From NCBI GenBank assembly GCA_037952775.1, contig JBANAY010000003.1, positions 36,208,001 to 36,272,000 of the forward strand: 64,000 bases of DNA, given 5' to 3'. Both the position numbers and the translations under genes were made by a program. A model generated the notes under the pieces. It had not been told where the DNA came from, did no database searches, and saw only the letters and a program-made list of their open reading frames with translations. Every line of letters starts with the position of its first letter. Position 1 is the first letter of the stretch. The stretch comes from Clonostachys chloroleuca. Taxonomy: Eukaryota; Ascomycota; Sordariomycetes; Hypocreales; Bionectriaceae. This document shows positions 24,800 to 33,578 of the stretch, piece by piece.

Positions 24800-25495
24800 C
24801 GCCGAGACAAGGCTGTTCGCAAGACATTCGACCGACGGATGGCACTTCCTTCTGCAGGGTCGTATAATGGCATTTGTCGAAATGACACAACTCCAGTTGC
24901 TCTAGTGGTAACATTATTAACTCTCTCCGCTATATTTGGCTTCACTAAGACACTCATACAAGACCTTATCGATGCTGCTTTGACGGAGCACCGATCCTCT
25001 TTGGTAGAACAACTTTCTTTACCGTCGCGGGTTTCTTGGGGGGACTTTCTTCAGAGGAGTAGCTTTTCTGGGAGGAGTAGTTTTCTTGGGAGCAGTAATA
25101 TTCTTTCAGGCAGAAGGTTTCTTCATCGGAAAAGCCTTCTTGGAGGCGACAGGAACCTTGCTAGCAGGAGGCCTCTTGGCAATGTTCTTCGAGGGATCCA
25201 GTTCGTGGAATCAACCCCTTTCTTTCGAGATTTGGTCTGCTTCGGAACTGAGGTGGATTTGGGGAGTTTCTAATTGATCCTGGACTTGTTGGACTGAGCG
25301 CTCCTTTAGGTCGGTGTGGCCTTCTCGCCGGTCTTCTTAGGGGCCACAGGTCTCTTACAAACGTTCTTGGGAGAAGTCCCCTTCTCATGCTGTTTGTGGG
25401 CAGCAACCTTCTTTGCAGGTTTCTTGGGTTTCTTGGGACAAACGCAAGCCGATGCTTCCCGGCCAATTGCATGGGGACAACCTGATTCGGCTTGT
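24800..25495 (-). pseudogene. Decayed lysine/proline/alanine-rich (histone H1-like) gene relic
   Basis: On the minus strand, positions about 25470 to 25000 encode stretches such as PKKPKKPAKKVAAHK, KRPVAPKKTGEK, KRPPASKVPVASKKAF and APKKTTPPRKATPLKKV. The composition resembles linker histone tails or other basic nuclear proteins. The frame is broken by in-frame TAA (25306-25308), TAG (25270-25272) and TGA (25106-25108), and by at least one frame change near 25200. The stops could have arisen by C-to-T change from CAA, CAG and CGA, as expected after repeat-induced point mutation or deamination. Downstream, to about 24800, one frame stays open (ending near SRRGYN) without recognisable features. 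No globular domain is recognised, so the original function is unknown. Confidence 0.5.
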
Positions 25496-25521
25496 TACAC
25501 CAAGATTTAGTTGTTGGTACT

Positions 25522-25675
25522 TAGCTGACATCAACCGCCGCGTGTAAACACAGTATGCCAATTCCGATTTCATTATTAACCGTGCTGGTCAATAGTACGG
25601 ATAAGAGTGTACAGAAACATGGTGCATGGTATTAGAGCTGACGAGCTTATATATACTGGATTAATTTTCGGCCGG
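25522..25675. repeat. Diverged direct repeat, copy A
   Basis: About 150 bases, matched by a second copy at 25881-26025 in the same orientation. Shared words include ccgtgctggtcaata, cggataa, cagaaac, agcttatatata, ggattaattt (agattaattt in copy B) and cggccgg. I estimate about three quarters identity, with many G/A and C/T differences. It may be a fragment or LTR of an extinct transposable element. Confidence 0.65.
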
Positions 25676-25769
25676 AAAACTATATATCCAGAAAATAGCT
25701 GTTTATTGAAAGCAGCAGACAAGTTTCGACTTCACACCTACTCAGGCACGGAAAGTACAGATGACTAAG

Positions 25770-25789
25770 CTAACCTGCGCACAGGTTAG
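25770..25789. repeat. Perfect palindrome, 8-base arms, 4-base loop
   Basis: CTAACCTG, loop CGCA, CAGGTTAG. It lies between the two direct repeats and is flanked by imperfect agatgact words on both sides. It could be a hairpin or a dimeric binding site; there is no further support. Confidence 0.5.
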
Positions 25790-25880
25790 ATGACTCAGCA
25801 ACAATTGGGACAGTAGCTTTCTAGGTCTGACGACCCCATGCTTGAGCCAACACCCCTCATGCATATATCAAGAGTAGAGC

Positions 25881-26025
25881 TAGCATCGGCCGCCGCATTC
25901 AAATACAACATGCATTCCAAGTCTAGTATTAGCCGTGCTGGTCAATACGGATAAAAGTGTTCAGAAACGCGGTGTATTGCATGAGATTGGACAAGCTTAT
26001 ATATATTAGATTAATTTCCGGCCGG
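25881..26025. repeat. Diverged direct repeat, copy B, next to a tRNA gene
   Basis: This is the second copy of the repeat at 25522-25675. Its right end lies 18 bases before the tRNA-Gln gene. That distance is typical of LTR retroelements that insert just upstream of Pol III transcription starts, such as Ty1 and Ty3 in yeast. The element class is inference; no target-site duplication was identified. Confidence 0.6.
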
Positions 26026-26043
26026 CCGACCTCAGTGCCTCAG

Positions 26044-26124
26044 GCTCCCATTGTCTAGTGGTTAGGACGTAAGGTTTTGATCCCCAAAACTCCTTAATGC
26101 CCAGGTTCGAACCCTGGTGGGAGC
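26044..26124 (+). tRNA. tRNA-Gln (anticodon UUG) with a 10-base intron
   Basis: The acceptor stem GCTCCCA pairs with TGGGAGC. D arm GTCT-AGTGGTTA-GGAC. The anticodon stem TAAGG/CCTTA encloses a 17-base loop. The T arm CCAGG-TTCGAAC-CCTGG is perfect, and the A box and B box are present. A normal 7-base loop is recovered by removing 10 bases (TCCCCAAAAC) after position 37, which leaves anticodon TTG. The intron contains CAAAA, able to pair with TTTTG over the anticodon, as in eukaryotic tRNA introns. Mature length is 71 before CCA. T runs about 15 bases downstream can terminate Pol III. Confidence 0.85.
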
Positions 26125-26277
26125 TTTACTCGTGACTTCATTTTTGCTTTTTACACTCTTTTTCTGAACTACCTAGACACTGTAGTGTGCTTCAGTGATT
26201 CCGTTTGCGAACCTAGTCCCGCACCTGGTTCAAGAGAAGGCATGGATCCGCGTCTGCACTAGTTCACCCCGGACAAA

Positions 26278-27011
26278 ATGCGACGGTCAAGAGGCTCTGA
26301 TGATGATGAGAGGAGGAGGAGGAGGAGGACATCCCACTTCATCACAAGAAGCCATTTGGCTCAGGGCTGAAACGCAAGAAGATCGAGTTCGTGCGTGCCA
26401 CGGAACCCGACGAGACGGCGGTTGCGGCCTCCGCGTCCAGAGCCAAGGCTTCGGCTATTGGGGATCTCTACGCTAGTATCGTGCTTGGCCAGTCCTCTGC
26501 CAGCTCTGGCACGCCAACGCCGACACCAGAGGCGGCGGGAGAAGAAGCAGCGGGAGGCGCCATACCCCAGGAGACGTCAGATCAGACCATCTGCCCCGTG
26601 TGCCTGCTGCCGATAACCACGTCGATCAGCAAGCACAACGCTTCGCTTGCTCACCAGGTCAGCCTTGAGCACTCCCACCCGCCGTCGGCGCTCGACAGAT
26701 CTCGCATGGGTCTCAAAGCCCTCGAGGCGCAAGGGTGGAATCCAGATGCGCGCCAAGGACTGGGCAAGGAGGGAGAAGGAATGCGATTCCCCATCAAGGT
26801 GTCGGCCAAGGAGGACAATCTCGGCATTGGAGCTACGATCCCGGAGACGAAAGAGGGTGAGGTCAAGGTCGTTAAGGAAAAGCCGATGAGCGTTAAGGAG
26901 CTCAAGGCTGCTCAAGCAAAAGAAAAAACGAAGACGGAGAAGCTCCAACGGGAAATCTTTGGGAGCGTTGACGTGGACAAGTATCTCAAGAAGGGCGCAG
27001 AATGGGAATGA
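26278..27011 (+). CDS. GPANK1-like zinc-finger and G-patch protein, with a one-base frame break
   Basis: The good frame from about 26311 reads EEDIPLHHKKPFGSGLKRKK, then an Ala/Ser/Thr-rich linker. Next comes CPVCLLPITTSISKHNASLAHQ (C-x2-C...H...H, zinc-finger-like), the G-patch SRMGLKALEAQGW followed by GLGKEGEGMRFPI, and a Lys/Glu-rich C terminus ending YLKKGAEWE. G-patch proteins often activate DEAH helicases in RNA processing. There is no ATG in this frame upstream of the conserved part. The ATG at 26278 reads MRRSRGSDDDE and then slips: the DDDE codons and the following Glu run differ by -1. One extra G near 26308-26313 gives a continuous acidic run and 244 aa. The start and the break are therefore inferred; the G-patch part is clear. 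Confidence 0.7.
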
Positions 27012-27992
27012 ACCGATATGAGATTCAGGATTTCCTGGACGGTTTCAAGCCTGGTGATATCACCACGAAAGGCCGAAAGCCTCCAAATCGCCACAAATCG
27101 AACATTCACCAAGCTGAAAACCCCGCTACAATTGGCAACCCCCGATGGATGAGGCTACCCATAATGATTTACCTCTTTTTGGGCCACCAGTGCTGTGTCA
27201 TGTTGGCCGGCAGGTGCTTCTCCTTTGACCAAACCAGCATGACGATCATCCTCGGGCCAAAATGAAGATGGATCCCTCGATGAAACAAGCAAGGCAGCAA
27301 TCATTTCTCGGTTAAGCAAGGCATTCATTCTCCAGCAGCCTGCAATCAAACTAGGTCGGCAGGCTGAACATGACAAGCCGGATCCAGGGCCGACAGGCTG
27401 TGGTACTTAATTAGCCAATGCGGCCAAGATCACACTGGATTTCTACACCAGTCGGCTAAGTCCCCCTCAAGCCTCATTCTGCGGAAGTTCGATTCGTGAG
27501 ATAAGAATGTGGGGTATAGTGACCTATGCCGGCTGCTGGTCCTTCCTATTAAATGAAGCGCGAACAGGGGGGCGAGATGCGGAGGTCTTCACTCCCGCAT
27601 CCCCATTCGGAAATTTCACTGCTTCAACCTTCTTCCCCGCTTCAATGGTTCTGAAAGCGCGCCAAAGCAGGTCAGGTCATGTAGAATCGAGGGACGGCGG
27701 CATCAGGGCCGACTCGCCGATATACCGATATTCAGGAACCGAGTCCGCGAGCAGAACCGAGTCCGCGAGCAGAACCGCTTCCATGATTCGATTTCTCCAA
27801 GAGGGAATGATCGGCTAGACATGTCAATGGGTTACGGAGTATGTCACTAAGGATACATTGTCATGTCTTTGTTTAAGATATCCACAGTCGACCGAAGGCT
27901 CCGGCCCTTCTTTGTATATATTCTCAGTTGCGCCCATTGTTATATAGGAGGTTCTTGCGAGAATAGATACCCAAACACAAGTCCACGCCAAC
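27012..27992 (+). promoter_or_regulatory. Intergenic and cellulase promoter
   Basis: No conserved open frame was recognised. It holds an 18-base tandem repeat (27737-27777) and two TATA-like elements: 27915-27922, about 78 bases before the cellulase ATG, and 27941-27948. Short fungal core promoters of this kind are common for inducible secreted enzymes. Confidence 0.55.
27737..27777. repeat. 18-base tandem repeat in the cellulase upstream region
   Basis: The unit AACCGAGTCCGCGAGCAG occurs twice head to tail and is followed by a partial third copy (AACCG). It sits about 220 bases before the GH7 start codon. It could be a duplicated binding site or a simple slippage product. Confidence 0.75.
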
Positions 27993-29333
27993 ATGCCTTC
28001 TTCACGTCTTCTCCTTGTCTCCTCTCTTATCGGATTGGTTGTGTCACAACATGCCGGAGACACTCCTGATATCCACCCCCCAATCACAACTTGGGAATGC
28101 ACCAAGGCCGGCGGCTGCGTAGAGAAGAAGACCCATATCGTCCTGGACTCTTTAGCCCATCCAGTCCATCTGGTGGGCAACTCCAGTGTAGGATGTGGTT
28201 CGTGGGGTAACCCGCCTCCCGCGGACATATGCCCAGACAAGGAGACATGCCAAGAGAACTGCGTGATGGAGGGCGTCCAGGACTACTCCCAGTACGGGGT
28301 CACGACTGACGGTGGAAGCCTCAGACTTGACATGTTGTCTGACAGTGGAGCTACCTTGAGCCCCCGAGTTTACCTCTTGTCTGAGGATAAGAAGTCCTAC
28401 GAAATGATGCAACTCACAGGAAAGGAATTCAGCTTCGACGTTGATGTCTCTAAATTGCCCTGCGGGATGAATGGGGCCCTGTACCTGTCAGAGATGCCAG
28501 CGGATGGCGGGCTCAGTGACCTGAACAAGGCCGGTGCCCCTTGGGGAACAGGATACTGCGATGCCCAGTGTTACACCACGCCATTTGTTGGCGGTGAGGT
28601 ATGGACTTTCAACTTACGCTCTCCATTTCCTACAGCCTCCATTTTGCGTCTCCAGTCGAATGATTTTGGATAGCTAACCAGGAGTTCGCAGCCCAACATT
28701 GAAGGATATGGCGCCTGCTGCAACGAGATGGACATCTGGGAAGCCAACTCGCGCGCAGTTCACCTCGCGCCCCATCCCTGCAACCAGACAGGCCTTTACA
28801 AGTGCGAGGGCGCCGAGTGCGCGTACGAAGGCATCTGCGACAAGGACGGCTGCGGCTACAACCCCTGGAGGTTCGACAACTACGAGAGCTACGGCCTCGG
28901 GCTGGAGGTCGACACCACACGACCCTTCACCGTCATCTCCCAGTACCCAGCTGACGAGAACGGCGTGCTCCAAGCCTACCGACGCATGTACATCCAGGAT
29001 GGCAAGCTGATCAAGAACGGCGCCGTCAACATCACGGACCTGCCTCAGGTCGACTACCTCAGCGACGAACTATGCACTGCCATCAACTCAAGACGGTACG
29101 GAGAGCTTGGCGCGACCAAGGGGATGGGAGAGGCCCTGGCCAGAGGCATGGTGCTTGCTTTCAGCGTCTGGTGGGACGAGGGCGGCTTCATGAAGTGGCT
29201 AGATTCCGGGGAGGCCGGTCCCTGCAACGATACCGAGGGCGATCCTAAGCACATCCGCGAGATTCAGCCTGATACCGAGGTCACCTTCAGCAATATCAAG
29301 TGGGGAGAATCGGATCGACGTTTGGGCCGGTGA
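27993..29333 (+). CDS. Secreted family GH7 endo-1,4-beta-glucanase (Cel7B/EG I type, no CBM)
   Basis: Exons 27993..28598 and 28692..29333 (intron 93 nt), 415 aa. The signal peptide MPSSRLLLVSSLIGLVVS is followed by QHAGDTPD. GH7 hallmarks: PPITTWECTKAGGCV, SFDVDVSKLPCGMNGALYLS, GYCDAQC, and the catalytic ACCNEMDIWEANSRA with the nucleophile and acid/base glutamates in E-x-D-x2-E. These are followed by PHPCNQTG and FSVWWDEGG. The segment WLDSGEAGPC plus NDTEGDP, and the shorter loops, resemble EG I rather than CBH I, so endo-acting cleavage of cellulose is inferred. The protein ends shortly after TFSNIKWGESD without linker or cellulose-binding module. It acts extracellularly on plant cell walls and is probably carbon-regulated. 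Confidence 0.93.
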
Positions 29334-30105
29334 AGTGTGCCGACAAGAGACGCTAAGAAATGGTCCTTACCGAAGATGATGCATCTATGTACATACTTTA
29401 CAGAGAAAAATGATCGAATGAACTTTACAGGAAGATTTGGAAAAAACAAAGTAAAAAAAAATAAACGGTCCACTCAGTAAACCGGGTTCGAAGCGAAGCC
29501 TTCCTAGAAAAGGGGAAGGATGGAAACAATAGCGTTTAATAGTTCGCTACTTCGCTGGAAACCAAACTCTCCTCCTGCCATTATATAGATAGGCACCTAG
29601 GCAGGAAGCTTCTCAGGTGCCGAGGACAAGTGCTAAACATCCTTTCAAGTCCTATCGCTCATCCCCAGGCCCCTGATATATCCATCGATACTGACTAGTT
29701 AGGTATTAATATATAGATGCTACCAGGCACGTACATACGTTTCAAATCAAAGACCTATAGCACAAGCCTCGTGCTATGGTTGTCTACGAGCCCACAGACC
29801 GCCACCATGTCCTTTGTCACACAATCACCCTGCTTCTATTTAGTTCCACGCCCTATTCTTTGTCTCGTTCTTTTCTTTTTCTGGTTCTCGTAAGATTTCA
29901 TTCCGCGTGTGCATTCATTCTTTTTCATCATAACCTCCATTGTTCCACCTACATCTTCATGCTCATGAACCACCTACTGATATCGTTTTCAATGAGTTCG
30001 TTCTCATAGTAATAGTCCCTAGAGGATTGAATATAGCTCTTCATAGCTACCCCAGACTCAAATCCAAAATCCGCCAGTCAATTGAACCTAATCATAGTCA
30101 TCCCA
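29334..30105. other. Intergenic after the cellulase
   Basis: AT-rich 3' flank with an A-rich stretch near 29440-29465, then C/T-rich sequence. No conserved open frame was recognised. Confidence 0.55.
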
Positions 30106-31337
30106 ATGGAAGAATCGCTCATCAGCCTCCAAGTCCCACACTGGCTCGAAACACTCCATGCCTTCCTCGCTCCAATGGAAGAACTGCTTAACCATCTCCC
30201 TCTAGTCTCAGACTGGCTCGGAGCATCCGTTCTATACCTCCCCCCCATGGAAGAGCTCCTCGATCACCAACAACACTCCGCGGCGTCAGTAATCCTAGCC
30301 GCCATACACGACCCTCACCCTCGCCCAAGGCTCTCGCTGGCTCGAAACCTCCGGCGTGTACAATTCCTACGACGAGTCCCTATTCAAAGGAACCACCGCT
30401 CTACTCCACGCCATTTATGCTCTCTTCAGCTGGAGCACCCTACAGGGCCTCTTCCCCAAGAATCAAACAGACCGCGAAAGGGATCGCAGACTACTCGACA
30501 ACTGCGCCAAAAACGACCTACTCCCACTGAGACGATCAAACTCGACATCTCGCAGAGTAGACTCCCCCGCGCGCGTCTAAGACGCTTCAAAGACCAGTGG
30601 AAGGACAAATCCTTCCCCGGCAGCAGCCGACCCCCCTGGATCCGCGAGCAGCGCCTCACGTGGGAGCGCAACGTCTGCGCCCTGTACATGGAGGCCCTCG
30701 TGCGCGACCACGACGCCCTGGAGGGGCAGCTGGCGGCGCGGGAAGCCAGCCTGGAGAGTCTGAGGGGGAGATGGCCGAGCTGGAGCTGAGGGTCGAGCAG
30801 AACAGGAACTGGTACTGCAAGATATGGAACATGCACAAGCCGGGGGACGTGGTGAGCAAGGCGCCCATGTCCATGGCGAAGATGGCGCTGAGGCAGACGG
30901 ATCTGTGGGAGGCCATGTATAGGCAGAATCTCATGAGGATGGGGGATGAGTTGCAGACGGTGAGTCTTCAACTGGATAAGATGACGGATAGTGAGCGGGC
31001 GTTGAAGAAGAAGATTATCGGGTTTGCGAATGAGAGAGAAGCGCACAGGCAAGAGAGGGAGAGAGATCAGGCGTTGATCGAAAAGTTGAGGCGTGAGTTG
31101 GAAGACAGCTTGAAGGAGGGGCAGGTCGAAGGGCAAGATGAGAAACGGGTGGAGGACATCAAGACTGAAGAAAACCTTGAGGGGGAGGAGGCCGACGAGC
31201 GACAGATAGCTGCGTCAGCGGGGAGGATGAAACACAAGACATCAAAGGAATCCATCAATCTGGTAAGCAAGCAGCTGAGCGAGGAGCTTGTGGATACTGA
31301 TATCAACGACGACGATATGATTATTTCTTGGGAATAG
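30106..31337 (+). pseudogene. Unrecognised repeat and coiled-coil protein gene with three frame breaks
   Basis: Protein-like sequence runs through three reading frames. 30106 to about 30300: MEESLISLQVPHWLE, with FLAPMEELLNH and YLPPMEELLDH repeats. About 30300-30520, frame +1: GSRWLETSGVYNSYDESLFKG. About 30525-30765: FKDQWKDKSFPGSSRPPW and LTWERNVCALYMEALV. 30766-31337: EMAELELRVEQNRNWYCKIW, MSMAKMALRQTDLWEAMYRQ, then a long Glu/Lys/Arg coiled coil. About three units share a W-L-x(n)-E-[ES]-L pattern at the start. The last two breaks adjoin short C (30523-30525) and G (30764-30768) runs and are each cured by one extra base. The first needs +1 or -2 and is less clear. It is either a real gene with consensus errors or a young pseudogene. 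I do not recognise the family. Confidence 0.5.
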
Positions 31338-31655
31338 GAGGATAGGAGGATCATAATTCTCTTGTAGAGTATGCAAATTAATGATATACGTAAATAGTTT
31401 GCGACATAATCAAATTCATTCCCACACAAGGACCACAACTAATCTCCTCAATCCCAAGCCTAAACTTGGTACTGCTCTTGCCGCAGTTGATGCTTCATAA
31501 ACTCATATCATCCTATATCATAAAACTACCAAGCCTTGACACGGTAGTATAAATAAAGCAACCAAATGAACGATGACGGTTAGATATAGGAAAGAGACAT
31601 GTGGTAGGAGACACGAAATCTCCCCGCCAAGGCAAATAATCCCGTCTCATCCTTC
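31338..31655. other. Convergent intergenic spacer
   Basis: About 320 bases of AT-rich sequence between two gene 3' ends. Nothing recognised. Confidence 0.6.
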
Positions 31656-32350
31656 TTAGCAAAGAGCTGCAGCAACAGCACCGGCGAAGCCACCAGCAAG
31701 CAGAAGAGAGGCAACCTGGCCGGAAGCAGCGTTCCCGTTGTCATTGGAGCTACCGCTGGTGGTGGTTGCTGCGGCACCGTCAGTAGTGGTGCTGGAACTG
31801 CCACTGTTGCTCTGCGTGGTAGTTCTGGGAGCACCGTTGTACGTAGTTGTCAACTGGGAAGCGTCCGTGGGCCTGGTCGCAGTCACGGTGACGGACTGGA
31901 TATACGAGGTGGCGGCGCTGGCAGCGTAGCTGGTGGATGAGAAGCTGCATGAGCGGACGATTTTGTTGATGTCTATTTGCCAACAGGTTAATATCATCTC
32001 GCCCATGTTGAGAGAGGTTTATATTTGTGTAAGTACATACCCTCCAGAGCATCGTCAGCGTCATCATTACCGCTGTTGTTCTGGTTCTGGCGGATGCAGT
32101 CCTGGCAGAGCGCAGCAACGGTGGAGACATCGAAGCTGTTGTTCGTGCAGAAGCACTGAAGCTCGAGCAAATCCTCCTGGCGGTCATTGTTGTCGCCTGG
32201 GAGATCAACGTCGCACTGGTCACCGAGGGTGGCGATTGGCTGGCAGATACTACGGCACACTTGAGGAGTATCGTTAATATCCAGGTCAAGATCGGCTCGA
32301 GCCAGGAGGGCGAGGGGCGCCAGAGTGAGGAAAGTGTTGGAGAAATGCAT
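31656..32350 (-). CDS. GPI-anchored, eight-cysteine cell-surface protein (CFEM-like)
   Basis: Exons 32350..32041 and 31972..31656 (intron 68 nt), 208 aa. The signal peptide MHFSNTFLTLAPLALLARA is followed by a domain with eight cysteines in the order CRSIC, QC, QCFC, LCQDC, RSC. This resembles the CFEM pattern but the spacing is not exact. A Ser/Thr/Gly-rich stalk follows (about residues 125-185). The C-terminal hydrophobic tail, VASLLLAGGFAGAVAAALC, preceded by small residues (GNAASG), fits a GPI-attachment signal. It is expected at the plasma membrane or in the cell wall. The function is unknown; CFEM relatives act in haem/iron uptake, adhesion or host interaction. Confidence 0.82.
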
Positions 32351-33578
32351 GGTGTTGATGAGATGGGTTGAAGTCGTGGAGATGGTCTTGACTGAGTTAT
32401 TGAGCTGAGTGATGGATGGATAGGGAATGGTGACCAGAGCACAGGCGGGCCAAACGTTTCTATTTATCCTTTGTGTCCTTGTTCAACAGCAAATAATATG
32501 CTCAGTATGACATTCTCCAAATTATTCAAGACAAATTACGCTGATGCTTTCCCGGGAAGTGGGATGGTCTCAGCGTCGTCTTGGCAATTGGGATCGTCTC
32601 CCACCGACGCGTGTTGCCAAGACGACAATGCAGTCCATGATTCGCCCGAGAAAAGCATAAAACAACTGATCGCCAAGCTTGCTTCGTCCTCGTTGCACAC
32701 ACAGCCCAAATGCCGAGCCTAAAACTGGATCCAGGTCTGTGGGGGAGCCGCTCTTTGGGTGCTGCACATTGAGCGGTGGTTATTGCCGGCAGGCTTGGCA
32801 GGTCGACATACTCTCCATCTTCGTCACGACATGATCCATGGCCAGCTGCGAGGTGGACATGAAACAGCGGAGAGTGAGGCAGACACACGGACCGTGCTGT
32901 GTGTGATAGGCGTCGGTCGGGCTGCATTGTCATGACGCAGCGCATTAACCCTTCTGCCGATCAATGGATTTGCGGTCAGCCCTGATTGGCGAGGAGGCTC
33001 AACCGGTTTCCGATTTAAGCTTGCTTTCTGAAACTGGTGCTGCCGTCTCGGTGGCGCAGTCGAGACACTCACGCAAACCGTCGTACGTCTCGAGGGCGGG
33101 AGGTCGTCCCGGGCCAAGAGATGGATATTCGTAATGAGTCGAGGCTGAGATGTGCAACAGACAACACAAAGGTTCTCGCTGGAGCCTCAGATGACAGGAA
33201 GCAAAGGTTATCATGCATCCAGACAGAAGATCCGCTTTCGCCTTGGAGAGCCCCGAGAACGCACTCTAGGAAAGACTGAATACCATGGGTATGACGACCC
33301 ATTGATGGCTTGGTAGCCCTCACGCTAACCCGTATTACAAGCCGCTCCAACGAAGTAGATAGACATTTTTTACTACCTATGTGCATAGATGCTGCTGTTG
33401 ATCTATTTTTATGCACTCAACTCGTCGACGAGAGAGTGTCCCGTTATATAGGGATCTCAACGCCGACCCATCTCTATTCACTATACCGAGCCCAGAAAAC
33501 GGAATAAAGGAAATCTCAAAATGAAGGTGCTCTTTTTTAATACATACTGTAACTTTTCCAATTCGTCGCAGAATCGTC
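32351..33578. other. Intergenic upstream of the GPI protein, downstream of DHODH
   Basis: About 1.2 kb. No conserved open frame or RNA gene was recognised. It includes the promoter of the GPI-anchored protein and the 3' flank of the dihydroorotate dehydrogenase gene. Confidence 0.6.

Noticed and set aside
25161..25472. 104-codon minus-strand open frame as a real gene
   Set aside because: It is out of frame with the lysine-rich PKK stretches that show protein-like composition. It is an arginine/proline frame-shifted shadow of the relic.
27480..27510. B-box-like GTTCGATTC as a second tRNA gene
   Set aside because: No acceptor stem, D arm or A box can be fitted around it.
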